Assembly (NCBI GenBank): GCA_031258205.1
Contig: JAIRNE010000035.1
Location: 1 to 41,526 of the forward strand
Reading direction: 5' to 3'
DNA: 41,526 nucleotides
DNA from: Campylobacteraceae bacterium
Lineage (GTDB): Bacteria; Campylobacterota; Campylobacteria; Campylobacterales; Campylobacteraceae
The notes beneath the pieces were generated by a model. It did not search any database. It saw only the letters and a list, made by a program, of their open reading frames with translations, and was not told the DNA's origin. A program made the translations under genes and the position numbers. Shown one piece after another: positions 30,060 through 39,088 of the stretch; position 1 is the first letter of the stretch; every line of letters begins with the position of its first letter.

Positions 30060-31631
30060 ATGGCAAAGTTAAAAAAAGAAAAAATCAAAAAATCTTCTTC
30101 GTCTATCGTTACAATAGATCCATATTCCGCTACCTCTTACAAATTTAGCTCAAATGAGATAGCAGAGAACGACTTAAGCAGATCGTCTTTTAGTAAAAAC
30201 AACTTCTTTGTCTCTTATGTGATGGCAAAAGATATTGTTTCCGGAACGCTTGAAATTAGCAGAAGTATTCCTGAAAGCGATCTTAAAGATGCTCTTGAGA
30301 TAAAAGCTTATGAAGATTTAGGTCTGGATTCGTCTATAAATTATAAAATCAATTATGTTGAAACGGCAGCTTCCGCTAACGACCAAAAAAATTATATATA
30401 CGACGTATTTGCGGTAAATACCGAATTGATGATACAAAGCTTTATGCCGTTAAAGAGAAAAATAGCTTATGTGGATTATATTACCGCGGCTCCATTCCTT
30501 ATCGGCGCGCTTTACAGAAAAGGTATCATAGACCAGCACGGCGGCGCAGAGTGTTTTATCTATTTCCAAAAAAACGATGCGTTTTTAGCTCTGTATCAAA
30601 ACGGACGCTATTTATACTCCAAATCTTTGCGTTACTCGCTTCGTGAAATAAATGAGAGATTCTGCTCGCTGCTTGGCGAGAGGATAGATGAAGATACTTT
30701 CTTTTCAATGCTTAAAAAAGACGGATTAAATACGACCGATATAAAATATCAGCAACAGTTTATGAAACTGTTCGGAGAGATATTTTTATATATAAACGAT
30801 ATCTCCGTTTACGCAAAAAGATATTGCAATATTTCGCAGATAGCAAGAGTTTACATAGGTACGGATATCGGCATTATATTTGGCATGAACGAGTACGCTA
30901 AGAGTTACATGGGTATTGAAGCGCTTGACTTTAACTTTAGTATCGCTATTAACTCCAAAGAGCAGTACATAGATCAAGTGCATACAATGATGATTTTAGC
31001 CGCACAAATACACATGGAATCAGACCCTGACGAAGCTTCTAACTTTACTATTTTTAAGCGTCCGGATCCGCTCTCCAAAAGACCTGCGGGCAAATTTCTC
31101 GGAGTAATAGGATGCGTACTTCTGCTCTCGTTGGCGTATCCGGCGTTTCAATTTGGCGTCGGCATATACAAAACAATATCTTTGGAACTAAAAAAGCAAG
31201 AACTCATAACAGTAACAAATGAAGCCGACGAATTGAGAGGAAATATCGCGAGATTGAGTAAAGAGTACAGTGCGACAAAGGAAAGATTGAATATTGAGGA
31301 TAATATTCTCAATACAAGAAAAGGTCTTATAGCTGAAATCCGCTCCAAAAGAGTAGATTATTCCATGAAAGCCTCCGTTATGTCCGACCTTATCAGCTTC
31401 GCAAATAGCAATAGCGTCAAAATAGAAAAAATAGCGCAGCAAAACAATACCATAGTATTATCGCTTATAGGTCCGAATGAAAAGCATTTTACGGAGTTGA
31501 TGAACGCTATAGCCGACACGAAAAAATACAGCATTAAAACAAAAGAGATAGTTAAAGACAGCAATGTCAGCAGGTATAGAAGCGATATTTATATGGAAAT
31601 ATTGGATAACAATGGAGAGGGGACACAATGA
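30060..31631 (+). CDS. MshI/PilM-like protein with C-terminal TM and PilN-like region (type IV pilus assembly)
   Basis: 523 aa; actin-like N-terminal half (VDYITAAPFLIGALYRKG..., RVYIGTDIGIIFG), TM FLGVIGCVLLLSLAYPAFQFGVGIY, coiled coil and PilN-like C-terminus. Family inferred mainly from position in an msh-like cluster. Confidence 0.7.
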   Translation: MAKLKKEKIKKSSSSIVTIDPYSATSYKFSSNEIAENDLSRSSFSKNNFFVSYVMAKDIVSGTLEISRSIPESDLKDALEIKAYEDLGLDSSINYKINYVETAASANDQKNYIYDVFAVNTELMIQSFMPLKRKIAYVDYITAAPFLIGALYRKGIIDQHGGAECFIYFQKNDAFLALYQNGRYLYSKSLRYSLREINERFCSLLGERIDEDTFFSMLKKDGLNTTDIKYQQQFMKLFGEIFLYINDISVYAKRYCNISQIARVYIGTDIGIIFGMNEYAKSYMGIEALDFNFSIAINSKEQYIDQVHTMMILAAQIHMESDPDEASNFTIFKRPDPLSKRPAGKFLGVIGCVLLLSLAYPAFQFGVGIYKTISLELKKQELITVTNEADELRGNIARLSKEYSATKERLNIEDNILNTRKGLIAEIRSKRVDYSMKASVMSDLISFANSNSVKIEKIAQQNNTIVLSLIGPNEKHFTELMNAIADTKKYSIKTKEIVKDSNVSRYRSDIYMEILDNNGEGTQ

Positions 31632-31669
31632 GACTGATAGAAATCAACATGGAGTTATATAATGCATGA
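31628..31669 (+). other. Possible 13-aa mini-ORF (MRLIEINMELYNA) bridging the PilM/N-like and PilO-like genes
   Basis: ATG overlaps the upstream stop (ATGA) and its TGA overlaps the ATG at 31662 by 8 nt. Confidence 0.35.
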
Positions 31670-32303
31670 CGATACGCTTTTAGACAAATTGGATAATTAT
31701 CTTTCATCTAAAAAAATAAGCGAAGTTTACTTGATTTATCTTGTAGCGGCGGGATTTATCGCTTTTCTCGTTTACTATCTCGTGTTTCCGACAGCAGAAG
31801 ATTTTTATAATAAAAATACGCAGGAATTAACCAGCGTAACAAACACTCTTGCAAACGAACAAAGATATATCTTAGAAAACGAAGCCGAAGTAGGCAGGCT
31901 TGATGACAATATTAAACATGATCAGGCTTTAATAAGCGAGATAAAAATTGAAAACGATTATGTAAACGCAAAACTAAGCGAACTTTCATATCTTTTATTT
32001 AATGATAAAAGCTGGGCTTCGTTCATGGATAGAATAACGACTTTAGCCAAAGAGTACAATATCAATATCTTAAAAATAGAAAATGATTTCAAAGATAACA
32101 AAGATTTGCAAAACGGCAAAATTGAACAGGTTTTGAATATTGAAATAGACGCGCGCGGCGGCTTCCATGGTATTATAAAATTTATCAACGCTCTTGAGGA
32201 GAGTCAATTGGTTGTTGACATTTATGAGAGTACGATAGCAAGTAATACTACAAATATATTGGAAAGTAACGTCAAACTTGCGGTATGGGGGATGTTATAT
32301 TGA
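31662..32303 (+). CDS. MshJ/PilO-like pilus assembly protein
   Basis: 213 aa, one N-terminal TM (LIYLVAAGFIAFLVYYLVF), coiled coil, PilO-like C-terminus (EIDARGGFHGIIKFINALEESQLVVDI). Confidence 0.72.
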   Translation: MHDDTLLDKLDNYLSSKKISEVYLIYLVAAGFIAFLVYYLVFPTAEDFYNKNTQELTSVTNTLANEQRYILENEAEVGRLDDNIKHDQALISEIKIENDYVNAKLSELSYLLFNDKSWASFMDRITTLAKEYNINILKIENDFKDNKDLQNGKIEQVLNIEIDARGGFHGIIKFINALEESQLVVDIYESTIASNTTNILESNVKLAVWGMLY

Positions 32304-32701
32304 AAAAGTCTTTTTGTATAGCCGCTATATTAGTCGGCACGGTTAATTTATTTGGCGATAACAGCGCAAATATAGCGAACCACGATAAATACTTTAACGA
32401 AATTAACGAAGTGCGCATTGGAATTCCGGACGAGGAGATAGATAGATTATCCAATCCTTTTGCCGTTATTCAAACGGCTGCAGTAGTTGCAAGCAATACT
32501 ACGGAGCCGACCTTTCAGTTAAACGCTATAGTTGAAAACAGAGTCAAGATAAACAATTCTTGGCTAAAACAGGGTTCGCTTATAAATGGCTTGAGAGTTA
32601 CCGCTATAAAACAAAAAAGCGTTGTTTTAGGCGGAGACAATAAAAGATTAGAATTATTCTTAAGGGAAAAAAATGAAAATAGCATCATTACAGCAAATTA
32701 A
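32300..32701 (+). CDS. MshK/PilP-like periplasmic pilus assembly protein
   Basis: TTG start (LKKSFCIAAILVGTVNLFG signal) within the ORF opening at 32285; C-terminal FQLNAIVENRVKINNSWLKQGSLINGLRVTAIKQKSVVLGG resembles a PilP/GspC-like domain. Confidence 0.65.
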   Translation: MKKSFCIAAILVGTVNLFGDNSANIANHDKYFNEINEVRIGIPDEEIDRLSNPFAVIQTAAVVASNTTEPTFQLNAIVENRVKINNSWLKQGSLINGLRVTAIKQKSVVLGGDNKRLELFLREKNENSIITAN

Positions 32702-34274
32702 AAAAAGCATTGCTTTTGCGGCTTGCGCGGCGTTACTTGCATTATTGCCTCAATATTCATTCGCAGCTGTTCAAAACAATAAGACACTGCAAACGAAGAA
32801 GGGATGCGAGTATAAAAATTTAAATATGAAAACAACCGCTAACGTGCAATTAGTAGAGGTGTTGTCGCAGTTATCCGAGTTGTGTGATTTTAGCGTTGTT
32901 TTTGCCGATGCACCGGCAATAGAGATAGCGAATCAGCCGTTATACGGCACAAACATTAAAGACAAATCTCTATTTGAGACGCTGGATATTTTGTTAGCGT
33001 CAAATAATCTTAATTATGAGTACAAAAACAATGTTCTCAAATTATCCGCTTTGGAGACAAGAAGTTTCAAAGTCGATTATATAACTTCCGTCAGGCAGGG
33101 AACCGCTACCATGAGCGCATCCGTAAGCGCCGTTCCTCAGGAAGCAGGCGGCGGAAGTACTGAATTGGCAGATAAAATTGACAACTCTATAACCGTTAAA
33201 GAAGAGTTTGATTTTTGGAAAACTATAGATGCCGAAATACAAGCCATTATAAATACGGGCAGAGAGATATATGTCGCAAAACCGCCCGTTATTAATGCTA
33301 AAGCTGGTCTTGTTACCATAACTGCCACCAAAGAGCAGCTAAAAAGAGCTGACGACTACTTTAACGCGCTTAAAAATAGGCTTTTGAAACAGGTTTTGAT
33401 TGACGTTACAATTTTATCTGTTGATTTAAATGACGATAATAGAATGGGTATTGACTGGACTAAATTCAATCTTGGTTTTATAGTTGATGCAACGAGTACT
33501 ATAGCGGGTATCAATCCAGGCGCTACATGGGCAAACGATCATTGGGAATTCGGCGCCACAGAAAGCGGTAAGGGATCAACTACTCCCGGAAACAGCGGCA
33601 AGCTCGGCGATGAGAATATAGGAAGACTTGTAGCTTTCAATGCGGGTGCGACTTTTTCAATGGAAGGCGTTTTTGACTTTTTGAAAGAGAAAGGCAAAAC
33701 AGACGTCGTATCTAACCCTAAAGTCTTGACTCTCAATAATCAACAAGCGCTTATCACGGTAGGCGACACGATAAATTATCAAACGACAGAAACAACGAGT
33801 AACGCAGGAAGCGGCAGCAATGTTATCTCCGAAGAGGTTACCAATTACTCTGTATTTATAGGTATTTTATTAAATCTATTGCCCGCGGTGTCGGACGATA
33901 ATAATATCATGCTAAGAATCAACCCCTCCATCAGCGATTTTAAATATTCAGAAGATAACCAAAAGCAGACAGCGCCAAGAAGAATAGCGCCTGATACTAC
34001 GGAGAAAAAACTCTCAACCGTAGTAAACGTTAAAAACGGCGATACAATTGTGCTTGGCGGCTTAATCACAAATTCTGTTATACATACCAACAAAGGCGTT
34101 CCCGTACTTGGAAGCATTCCTTTGCTTGGCTATGCGTTTAAATATGCAGGAGAAGAGACAAAAACGAAAGAGCTTGTATTTATTATTACTCCAAGAGTTG
34201 TAGGAGAGGACGATACATCGGCTATCTCTATCAAATCTTTAAATGATTTGGGATATAAGTCTCTTGGTAAATGA
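32673..34274 (+). CDS. mshL: Secretin, MSHA biogenesis protein MshL-like (PilQ/GspD family)
   Basis: 533 aa; STN-like N-terminus; RSFKVDYITSVRQGTATMSASVSA; secretin domain VVSNPKVLTLNNQQALITVGDTINY, NGDTIVLGGLI, KGVPVLGSIPLLGYAFKY, KELVFIITPRVV. Confidence 0.88.
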   Translation: MKIASLQQIKKSIAFAACAALLALLPQYSFAAVQNNKTLQTKKGCEYKNLNMKTTANVQLVEVLSQLSELCDFSVVFADAPAIEIANQPLYGTNIKDKSLFETLDILLASNNLNYEYKNNVLKLSALETRSFKVDYITSVRQGTATMSASVSAVPQEAGGGSTELADKIDNSITVKEEFDFWKTIDAEIQAIINTGREIYVAKPPVINAKAGLVTITATKEQLKRADDYFNALKNRLLKQVLIDVTILSVDLNDDNRMGIDWTKFNLGFIVDATSTIAGINPGATWANDHWEFGATESGKGSTTPGNSGKLGDENIGRLVAFNAGATFSMEGVFDFLKEKGKTDVVSNPKVLTLNNQQALITVGDTINYQTTETTSNAGSGSNVISEEVTNYSVFIGILLNLLPAVSDDNNIMLRINPSISDFKYSEDNQKQTAPRRIAPDTTEKKLSTVVNVKNGDTIVLGGLITNSVIHTNKGVPVLGSIPLLGYAFKYAGEETKTKELVFIITPRVVGEDDTSAISIKSLNDLGYKSLGK

Positions 34275-35095
34275 TGAGCGATATTCTAAATAGATTTTCG
34301 GATGTCAAGAATATATTTATTGAAGGCAGAGTCTTTGATTATATAAATCTTGACAAATCCGTAATTGCATACGACAAACTATCTAACGCTATCAGTAAAC
34401 CGCTGAAGCTTGTTCTGTTTTACGGAAAACCGGGCAGCGGTAAAACTTTTCTTTTAGAGAAAATATACAGCGACCTTAGAGGCAAATATCCTATTGTCTT
34501 TTTTCCAAGACCTTTTTTTGATGAAAAGCAGTTTTTAAAATCTCTATTTGAAGAGGTATTTGCCGTAAAAGCTCCGTCTTTTAGCGGTTATGAAGAGTTT
34601 TTGGCTATATATAAAACAAAAGTGCCGAAAATTTCCGAACAGAGCACGGTAACCGTTCTTTTGGATGAAGCGCAGCTATATCCGCATGATTTGATAGAAA
34701 AAGTCCGCTTAATGGCTGATACAAGACTGTTTAAATTTCTCTTTACCGTTCATAAAACAGAAAAAGAGGAAGTTTTGGCAAAAGACTACTTTAAGACAAG
34801 AATCTGGGAGAGCATAGAACTTGGAGATTCTGAAATGGCTGAAATTCGTTCATATTTAGAAAAAAAGTTTCTATATCATAACAAATTTGAATATCTTACT
34901 TATGTCAAAGGCTATATCTCGCTTATATTTTTATTGGCGAGCGGAAATCTCAGAACGGTAAATAAACTTTTATTTAAATTGTTTGAAATATACGAATATT
35001 ACGAAACAAATAAGCCCTCAATCGTATCTGATAAAAACAGCAGAAAAAAATTAATTGAGATGGCGGGAATTGCTACAGGATTAATCAATGCTTAA
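34271..35095 (+). CDS. MshM/ExeA-like AAA ATPase
   Basis: 274 aa; Walker A LFYGKPGSGKTFLLEKIYSDL, Walker B VTVLLDEAQLYPHDLIEKVRLMAD, ExeA-like GNLRTVNKLLFKLFE. Confidence 0.8.
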   Translation: MMSDILNRFSDVKNIFIEGRVFDYINLDKSVIAYDKLSNAISKPLKLVLFYGKPGSGKTFLLEKIYSDLRGKYPIVFFPRPFFDEKQFLKSLFEEVFAVKAPSFSGYEEFLAIYKTKVPKISEQSTVTVLLDEAQLYPHDLIEKVRLMADTRLFKFLFTVHKTEKEEVLAKDYFKTRIWESIELGDSEMAEIRSYLEKKFLYHNKFEYLTYVKGYISLIFLLASGNLRTVNKLLFKLFEIYEYYETNKPSIVSDKNSRKKLIEMAGIATGLINA

Positions 35096-35870
35096 AACCG
35101 AAGAGATAATGACGCTTGAAGAACGCTGGAAAGAGTATAAAAATAGGATTTTATTCAAAAAACTCGTTGTCATTTTTCTTACGCTTATTTTTATCGCATC
35201 GCTTACGCTTCTTTTTCTCGTATTAAGAGAGGTATTGAAAAATAACGATGAGACGGTAGAGGTTCAAGCAAACAATACATCCGTTATTGAGCAAACTCCC
35301 GCGGCGGTCTCCAATATAACCGTATTAGATGAAAATTTAGAAAATAAATCTATACAAAATAATGACGACTTAGAAGTTAATAAATCCGCAGTTGTTCAAT
35401 CGCCGCCCGTTAATACGCCAAAAACGGTTGTGCCGACTGCCAATAATTTTTCAAACGCCAATACGGACAATAGTCGGCCATCTTCAAAAAGCGAACAGCA
35501 GCCTCCTGCGATACAAACGATTATTACTCCTCCTGTTGAAAATAAAATATTTATAGAAACAAACGATATACAAAATATAGATGAATTAATTAAAAAATTT
35601 GAAACTTCAAATAACATAGTCTTTGCTACAATGATTTCAGAAGAGTATTTTGACAGAAAAAATTACAAAAAATCATTAGAGTGGGCATTGAGAGCTAATG
35701 AGATAGATCCGCAAAATGAACTCAGCTGGATTATGTTTGCGAGAAGTCAAGTTAAACTTGGCAAAAGGGAGGATGCTATACGGGCATTGGAAATATATAC
35801 TGATTACGCCAAAGGCGCGGCAAGCGCGGCTAATTTACTAAAAAATATTAGAAGCGGCGAATATAAATAA
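35088..35870 (+). CDS. MshN-like TPR protein with N-terminal TM
   Basis: 260 aa; TM VVIFLTLIFIASLTLLFLVL, low-complexity N/T/P-rich linker, C-terminal TPR (ISEEYFDRKNYKKSLEWALRANEIDPQNELSWIMFARSQVKLGKREDAIRALEIY). Confidence 0.7.
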   Translation: MLKTEEIMTLEERWKEYKNRILFKKLVVIFLTLIFIASLTLLFLVLREVLKNNDETVEVQANNTSVIEQTPAAVSNITVLDENLENKSIQNNDDLEVNKSAVVQSPPVNTPKTVVPTANNFSNANTDNSRPSSKSEQQPPAIQTIITPPVENKIFIETNDIQNIDELIKKFETSNNIVFATMISEEYFDRKNYKKSLEWALRANEIDPQNELSWIMFARSQVKLGKREDAIRALEIYTDYAKGAASAANLLKNIRSGEYK

Positions 35871-35907
35871 TTTTAACCGTTTAGCATAAAATAAGGAGTT
35901 TTTATAA

Positions 35908-37662
35908 ATGGAAGAGACTAGTGCGACAGGCGCTATTATCAACTATCTTGTTGGTAATAGGATTATTGACGAAAAAACAGCGGAAAGTATTACGGCTGAG
36001 GCTTCTGCGGACGATTCTTCACTTGGTTCGGTTTTAATTAACAACGGCTACTTTTCAAAAGATGACCTTCTTATTTTACTTTTAGGGTTTTATAAAAGCG
36101 GAACGATTACGTTAGACAGTATTACGAGCGAATTTGCCATACAGCCTGAAGTTTTTTTAAGTTTTCTTGCAAAAGAGTCAGGACTTGAATATATTGATTT
36201 GGATTCTATAGATATTGATTACAAACTATCAAAAAGAGTCGCGCTCCCGCAGTTAAAAAAATATAACGCTTTGCCCGTAAAAGAAGATGATATAAATATA
36301 TATATTGCAGTTAAAGATCCTTCAAATATGGCGACTATTGACGGATTGCAGAGGTTATTTAATAGAAAAATGGTTAAAGCGGTTATATCGGATCCTGCTT
36401 TGATTGAAAAATATTTCAACAAAATGGAACTTAGCGAAAGCATAAACGGCATAATCAGCGAAATAAGACGAGAGATAACGACAAGCGCGGCAGACAATCC
36501 GCAAGAATCTTCCGGTATTTTAAAGCTTATAGAGGCGATATTAAAAACGTCTATCCTTTCGCGCGCGAGCGATATTCACATAGAGCCGACTGAAAAAAAT
36601 TGTATGGTCAGAAGCAGAATAGACGGCATGCTGGCAGAAACATTTTTATTTGAAAAAGATATTTATCCGCCTCTCTCTTCCAGAATAAAGCTTTTGTCCA
36701 ACATGGATATAGCTGAAAAAAGAAAACCGCAGGACGGCAGATTTTCAGCCAAAATATTAAGTAAAGAGTATGACTTTCGTATTTCCGCTTTACCGACTCT
36801 TTTTGGCGAATCGATAGTTTTGAGGATTTTGGATAAATCAAAAATTATGATTAAACTTGAAAACCTCGGCATGCACCCGTCAAATTATGAAAAATTCTCA
36901 CGCTCCATGAGAGTGCCTTACGGTATTGTTTTGGTCACCGGACCGACAGGAAGCGGTAAAAGTACTACGCTTTACGCCGCGCTCAACGCTATAAAAAGCG
37001 TAGAAACAAAGATTATCACCGTTGAAGATCCGGTAGAGTATCAACTAAATCTTGTACAGCAAGTACATGTAAACGAAAAAGCAAATCTTACGTTTGCTTC
37101 GGCTTTGCGTTCTATTTTAAGGCAAGATCCGGATATTATAATGATAGGCGAGATTAGAGACCAAGAGACGCTTAGAATTGCCGTGCAAGCGGCTCTAACT
37201 GGACACTTGGTTTTTTCAACGCTTCACACAAACGACGCGATAAGCGCGGTAACAAGGGCTATAGACATGGGTATAGAACCATATCTCATAAGCGGCGCAT
37301 TAGTGGCGATAGAGGCGCAAAGACTTGTAAGAAAGCTTTGCCCTAACTGTAAAGCAAAAATCAATATACCGTCAAATATGCTCAATAAAATAAAACCGTT
37401 TATCCCCGAAAATTACACATTTTACAAAGCGGTAGGGTGTGAAAAATGCTCTCAAACAGGTTATCTTGGACGCGAGATGATATCGGAAATTTTACCCATA
37501 AGCGAAAAAATCGCGAGTATGATAGCTCAAGGCACAACAAAAGACGAAATAAAAAGGCAAGCCTACGCCGAAGGATTTATAGATCTTTTCAAAGACGGCA
37601 TTATCCGTGCGGCTAAAGGCATAACATCTGTAGATGAAGTATTAAGGGTGGCAAAATCATGA
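35908..37662 (+). CDS. mshE: Type IV pilus / type II secretion assembly ATPase (MshE/GspE/PilB family)
   Basis: 584 aa; Walker A VTGPTGSGKSTTLYAAL, VEDPVEYQL, ILRQDPDIIMIGEIRDQETLRIAVQAALTGHLVFSTLHTNDA, tetracysteine LCPNCK...GCEKCSQTGYLGR. Confidence 0.93.
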   Translation: MEETSATGAIINYLVGNRIIDEKTAESITAEASADDSSLGSVLINNGYFSKDDLLILLLGFYKSGTITLDSITSEFAIQPEVFLSFLAKESGLEYIDLDSIDIDYKLSKRVALPQLKKYNALPVKEDDINIYIAVKDPSNMATIDGLQRLFNRKMVKAVISDPALIEKYFNKMELSESINGIISEIRREITTSAADNPQESSGILKLIEAILKTSILSRASDIHIEPTEKNCMVRSRIDGMLAETFLFEKDIYPPLSSRIKLLSNMDIAEKRKPQDGRFSAKILSKEYDFRISALPTLFGESIVLRILDKSKIMIKLENLGMHPSNYEKFSRSMRVPYGIVLVTGPTGSGKSTTLYAALNAIKSVETKIITVEDPVEYQLNLVQQVHVNEKANLTFASALRSILRQDPDIIMIGEIRDQETLRIAVQAALTGHLVFSTLHTNDAISAVTRAIDMGIEPYLISGALVAIEAQRLVRKLCPNCKAKINIPSNMLNKIKPFIPENYTFYKAVGCEKCSQTGYLGREMISEILPISEKIASMIAQGTTKDEIKRQAYAEGFIDLFKDGIIRAAKGITSVDEVLRVAKS

Positions 37663-38915
37663 ATTTAAAACACTTTGAAGTCTTATATTCGGTTAAGGGC
37701 AAACAATCAAAAGTTGTTTTACAGGCTGCGAACAGAGCTGAAACCATCAAAATTTTCAAAGCGAGAAATCCAGAAGGCGCAATTGTGAAAGTTACGGAAA
37801 CAACCGCGCCGTTAAATGAAACGCTTGAAAAGCTAAAAAACAGCGCGCTAAATGCCGTATTTAAAAAAAGCGTCAAAACGGAGTATCTTGTCGCTTCATT
37901 TAGGCAATTAGCCGTTATGGCAAATGCCGGCATCCCGATACATGACAGCGTAAAAGAGGTAGGAAGGGCGGCGGCGGACGAAAAACTTCGGTCAATTTTT
38001 GCCAAAATGGATGAAGATTTGAACGCTGGTCTTAGCTTGACAACTTCGGCTTCGGCTTTCAAAGAGGAGTTGGGAGACGTTAGTATAGCTATGATAGAAC
38101 TCGGTGAAAGTACCGGCAATATGGCAGAATCACTGAAAAAGCTTGCCGACATTCTTGAAGAGGTCAATGAAAATAAAAAGAAATTTAAAAAAGCTATTAG
38201 ATATCCGCTGATGATTATTACGGCAATGGCTATGGCATTCGTTATTTTAATGGTTTATGTTGTGCCGAAATTTAGAGATATATTTGAACAGCTCGGCGCT
38301 GGAGACAAATTGCCGCTGCCGACAAAAATATTGCTCGGAATAGAATCTGCGGTTAATGATTACGGTCTTTATATGTTAGGCATAGGCATAGTCGCATTTA
38401 TTTTAATATCTCGTTCATATAAAAACAATCCCATATTTCATGCGCAGTGCGATAAGTACATGCTAAAAATCTATTTGATAGGGAGAATTATATTTTACTC
38501 AAATCTAAACAGATTTACGCTTATTCTCTCAGAACTTATCCGTGCGGGCGTTCCCGTAGTTGAGGCGTTAGAGACATCGCTTTTAACCGTTACCAATACT
38601 ACGCTTCAAGATAGATTGTCATTAGTTAAAGTGTCTGTGCAAAGAGGTATATCGCTGACCGATTCTTTCAGAGAGACGGGTCTTTTTGAAAATATGCTTA
38701 TACAGATGATTCAAGCCGGCGAGCAAAGCGGTACTCTTGACATGATGTTATCAAAAGTTACCGATTATTTTAAAGATAAATTTGACGAAATTATAGATAA
38801 TCTATCAAGTTATATAGAACCGATTTTGTTAGCGTTTTTGGCTTGCATGGTTCTGCTTTTGGCGCTTGGTATATTTATGCCTATGTGGGAGATGAGTTCT
38901 GCCGTCAAAGGATAA
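37659..38915 (+). CDS. mshG: Inner-membrane platform protein (MshG/GspF/PilC family)
   Basis: 418 aa; two GspF domains (FRQLAVMANAGIPIHDSVKEVGRAA..., FTLILSELIRAGVPVVEALETSL..., MIQAGEQSGTLDMMLSKVTDYFKDKFDEII). Confidence 0.93.
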   Translation: MNLKHFEVLYSVKGKQSKVVLQAANRAETIKIFKARNPEGAIVKVTETTAPLNETLEKLKNSALNAVFKKSVKTEYLVASFRQLAVMANAGIPIHDSVKEVGRAAADEKLRSIFAKMDEDLNAGLSLTTSASAFKEELGDVSIAMIELGESTGNMAESLKKLADILEEVNENKKKFKKAIRYPLMIITAMAMAFVILMVYVVPKFRDIFEQLGAGDKLPLPTKILLGIESAVNDYGLYMLGIGIVAFILISRSYKNNPIFHAQCDKYMLKIYLIGRIIFYSNLNRFTLILSELIRAGVPVVEALETSLLTVTNTTLQDRLSLVKVSVQRGISLTDSFRETGLFENMLIQMIQAGEQSGTLDMMLSKVTDYFKDKFDEIIDNLSSYIEPILLAFLACMVLLLALGIFMPMWEMSSAVKG

Positions 38916-38983
38916 AACAGATTAAACTCCGTAAAGTTTTCTGTTTTATTACAAATGGTTACACTATTGATACTTCACTTTTT

Positions 38984-39021
38984 TAAAACATACTTTATTT
39001 TGAGAAATAAAGTATGTTTTA
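38984..39021 (+). terminator. Perfect 17-bp inverted repeat between mshG-like gene and pta (terminator or operator)
   Basis: TAAAACATACTTTATTT-TGAG-AAATAAAGTATGTTTTA: arms 38984-39000 and 39005-39021 exactly complementary, 4-nt loop. Confidence 0.6.
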
Positions 39022-39023
39022 CA

Positions 39024-39029
39024 TATAAT
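39024..39029 (+). promoter_or_regulatory. Putative -10 box (TATAAT) upstream of pta
   Basis: TATAAT immediately downstream of the 17-bp inverted repeat and about 60 nt upstream of the pta ATG. Confidence 0.35.
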
Positions 39030-39088
39030 ACCTCTTAATTATATATATTTGAATATAAAAATTTAATATTCAATAAAGGAAGCGACAG

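Noticed and set aside
37613-38167. 184-aa minus-strand ORF opposite mshG-like gene
   Set aside because: Shadow ORF within a confidently identified GspF-family gene; no domain signature.
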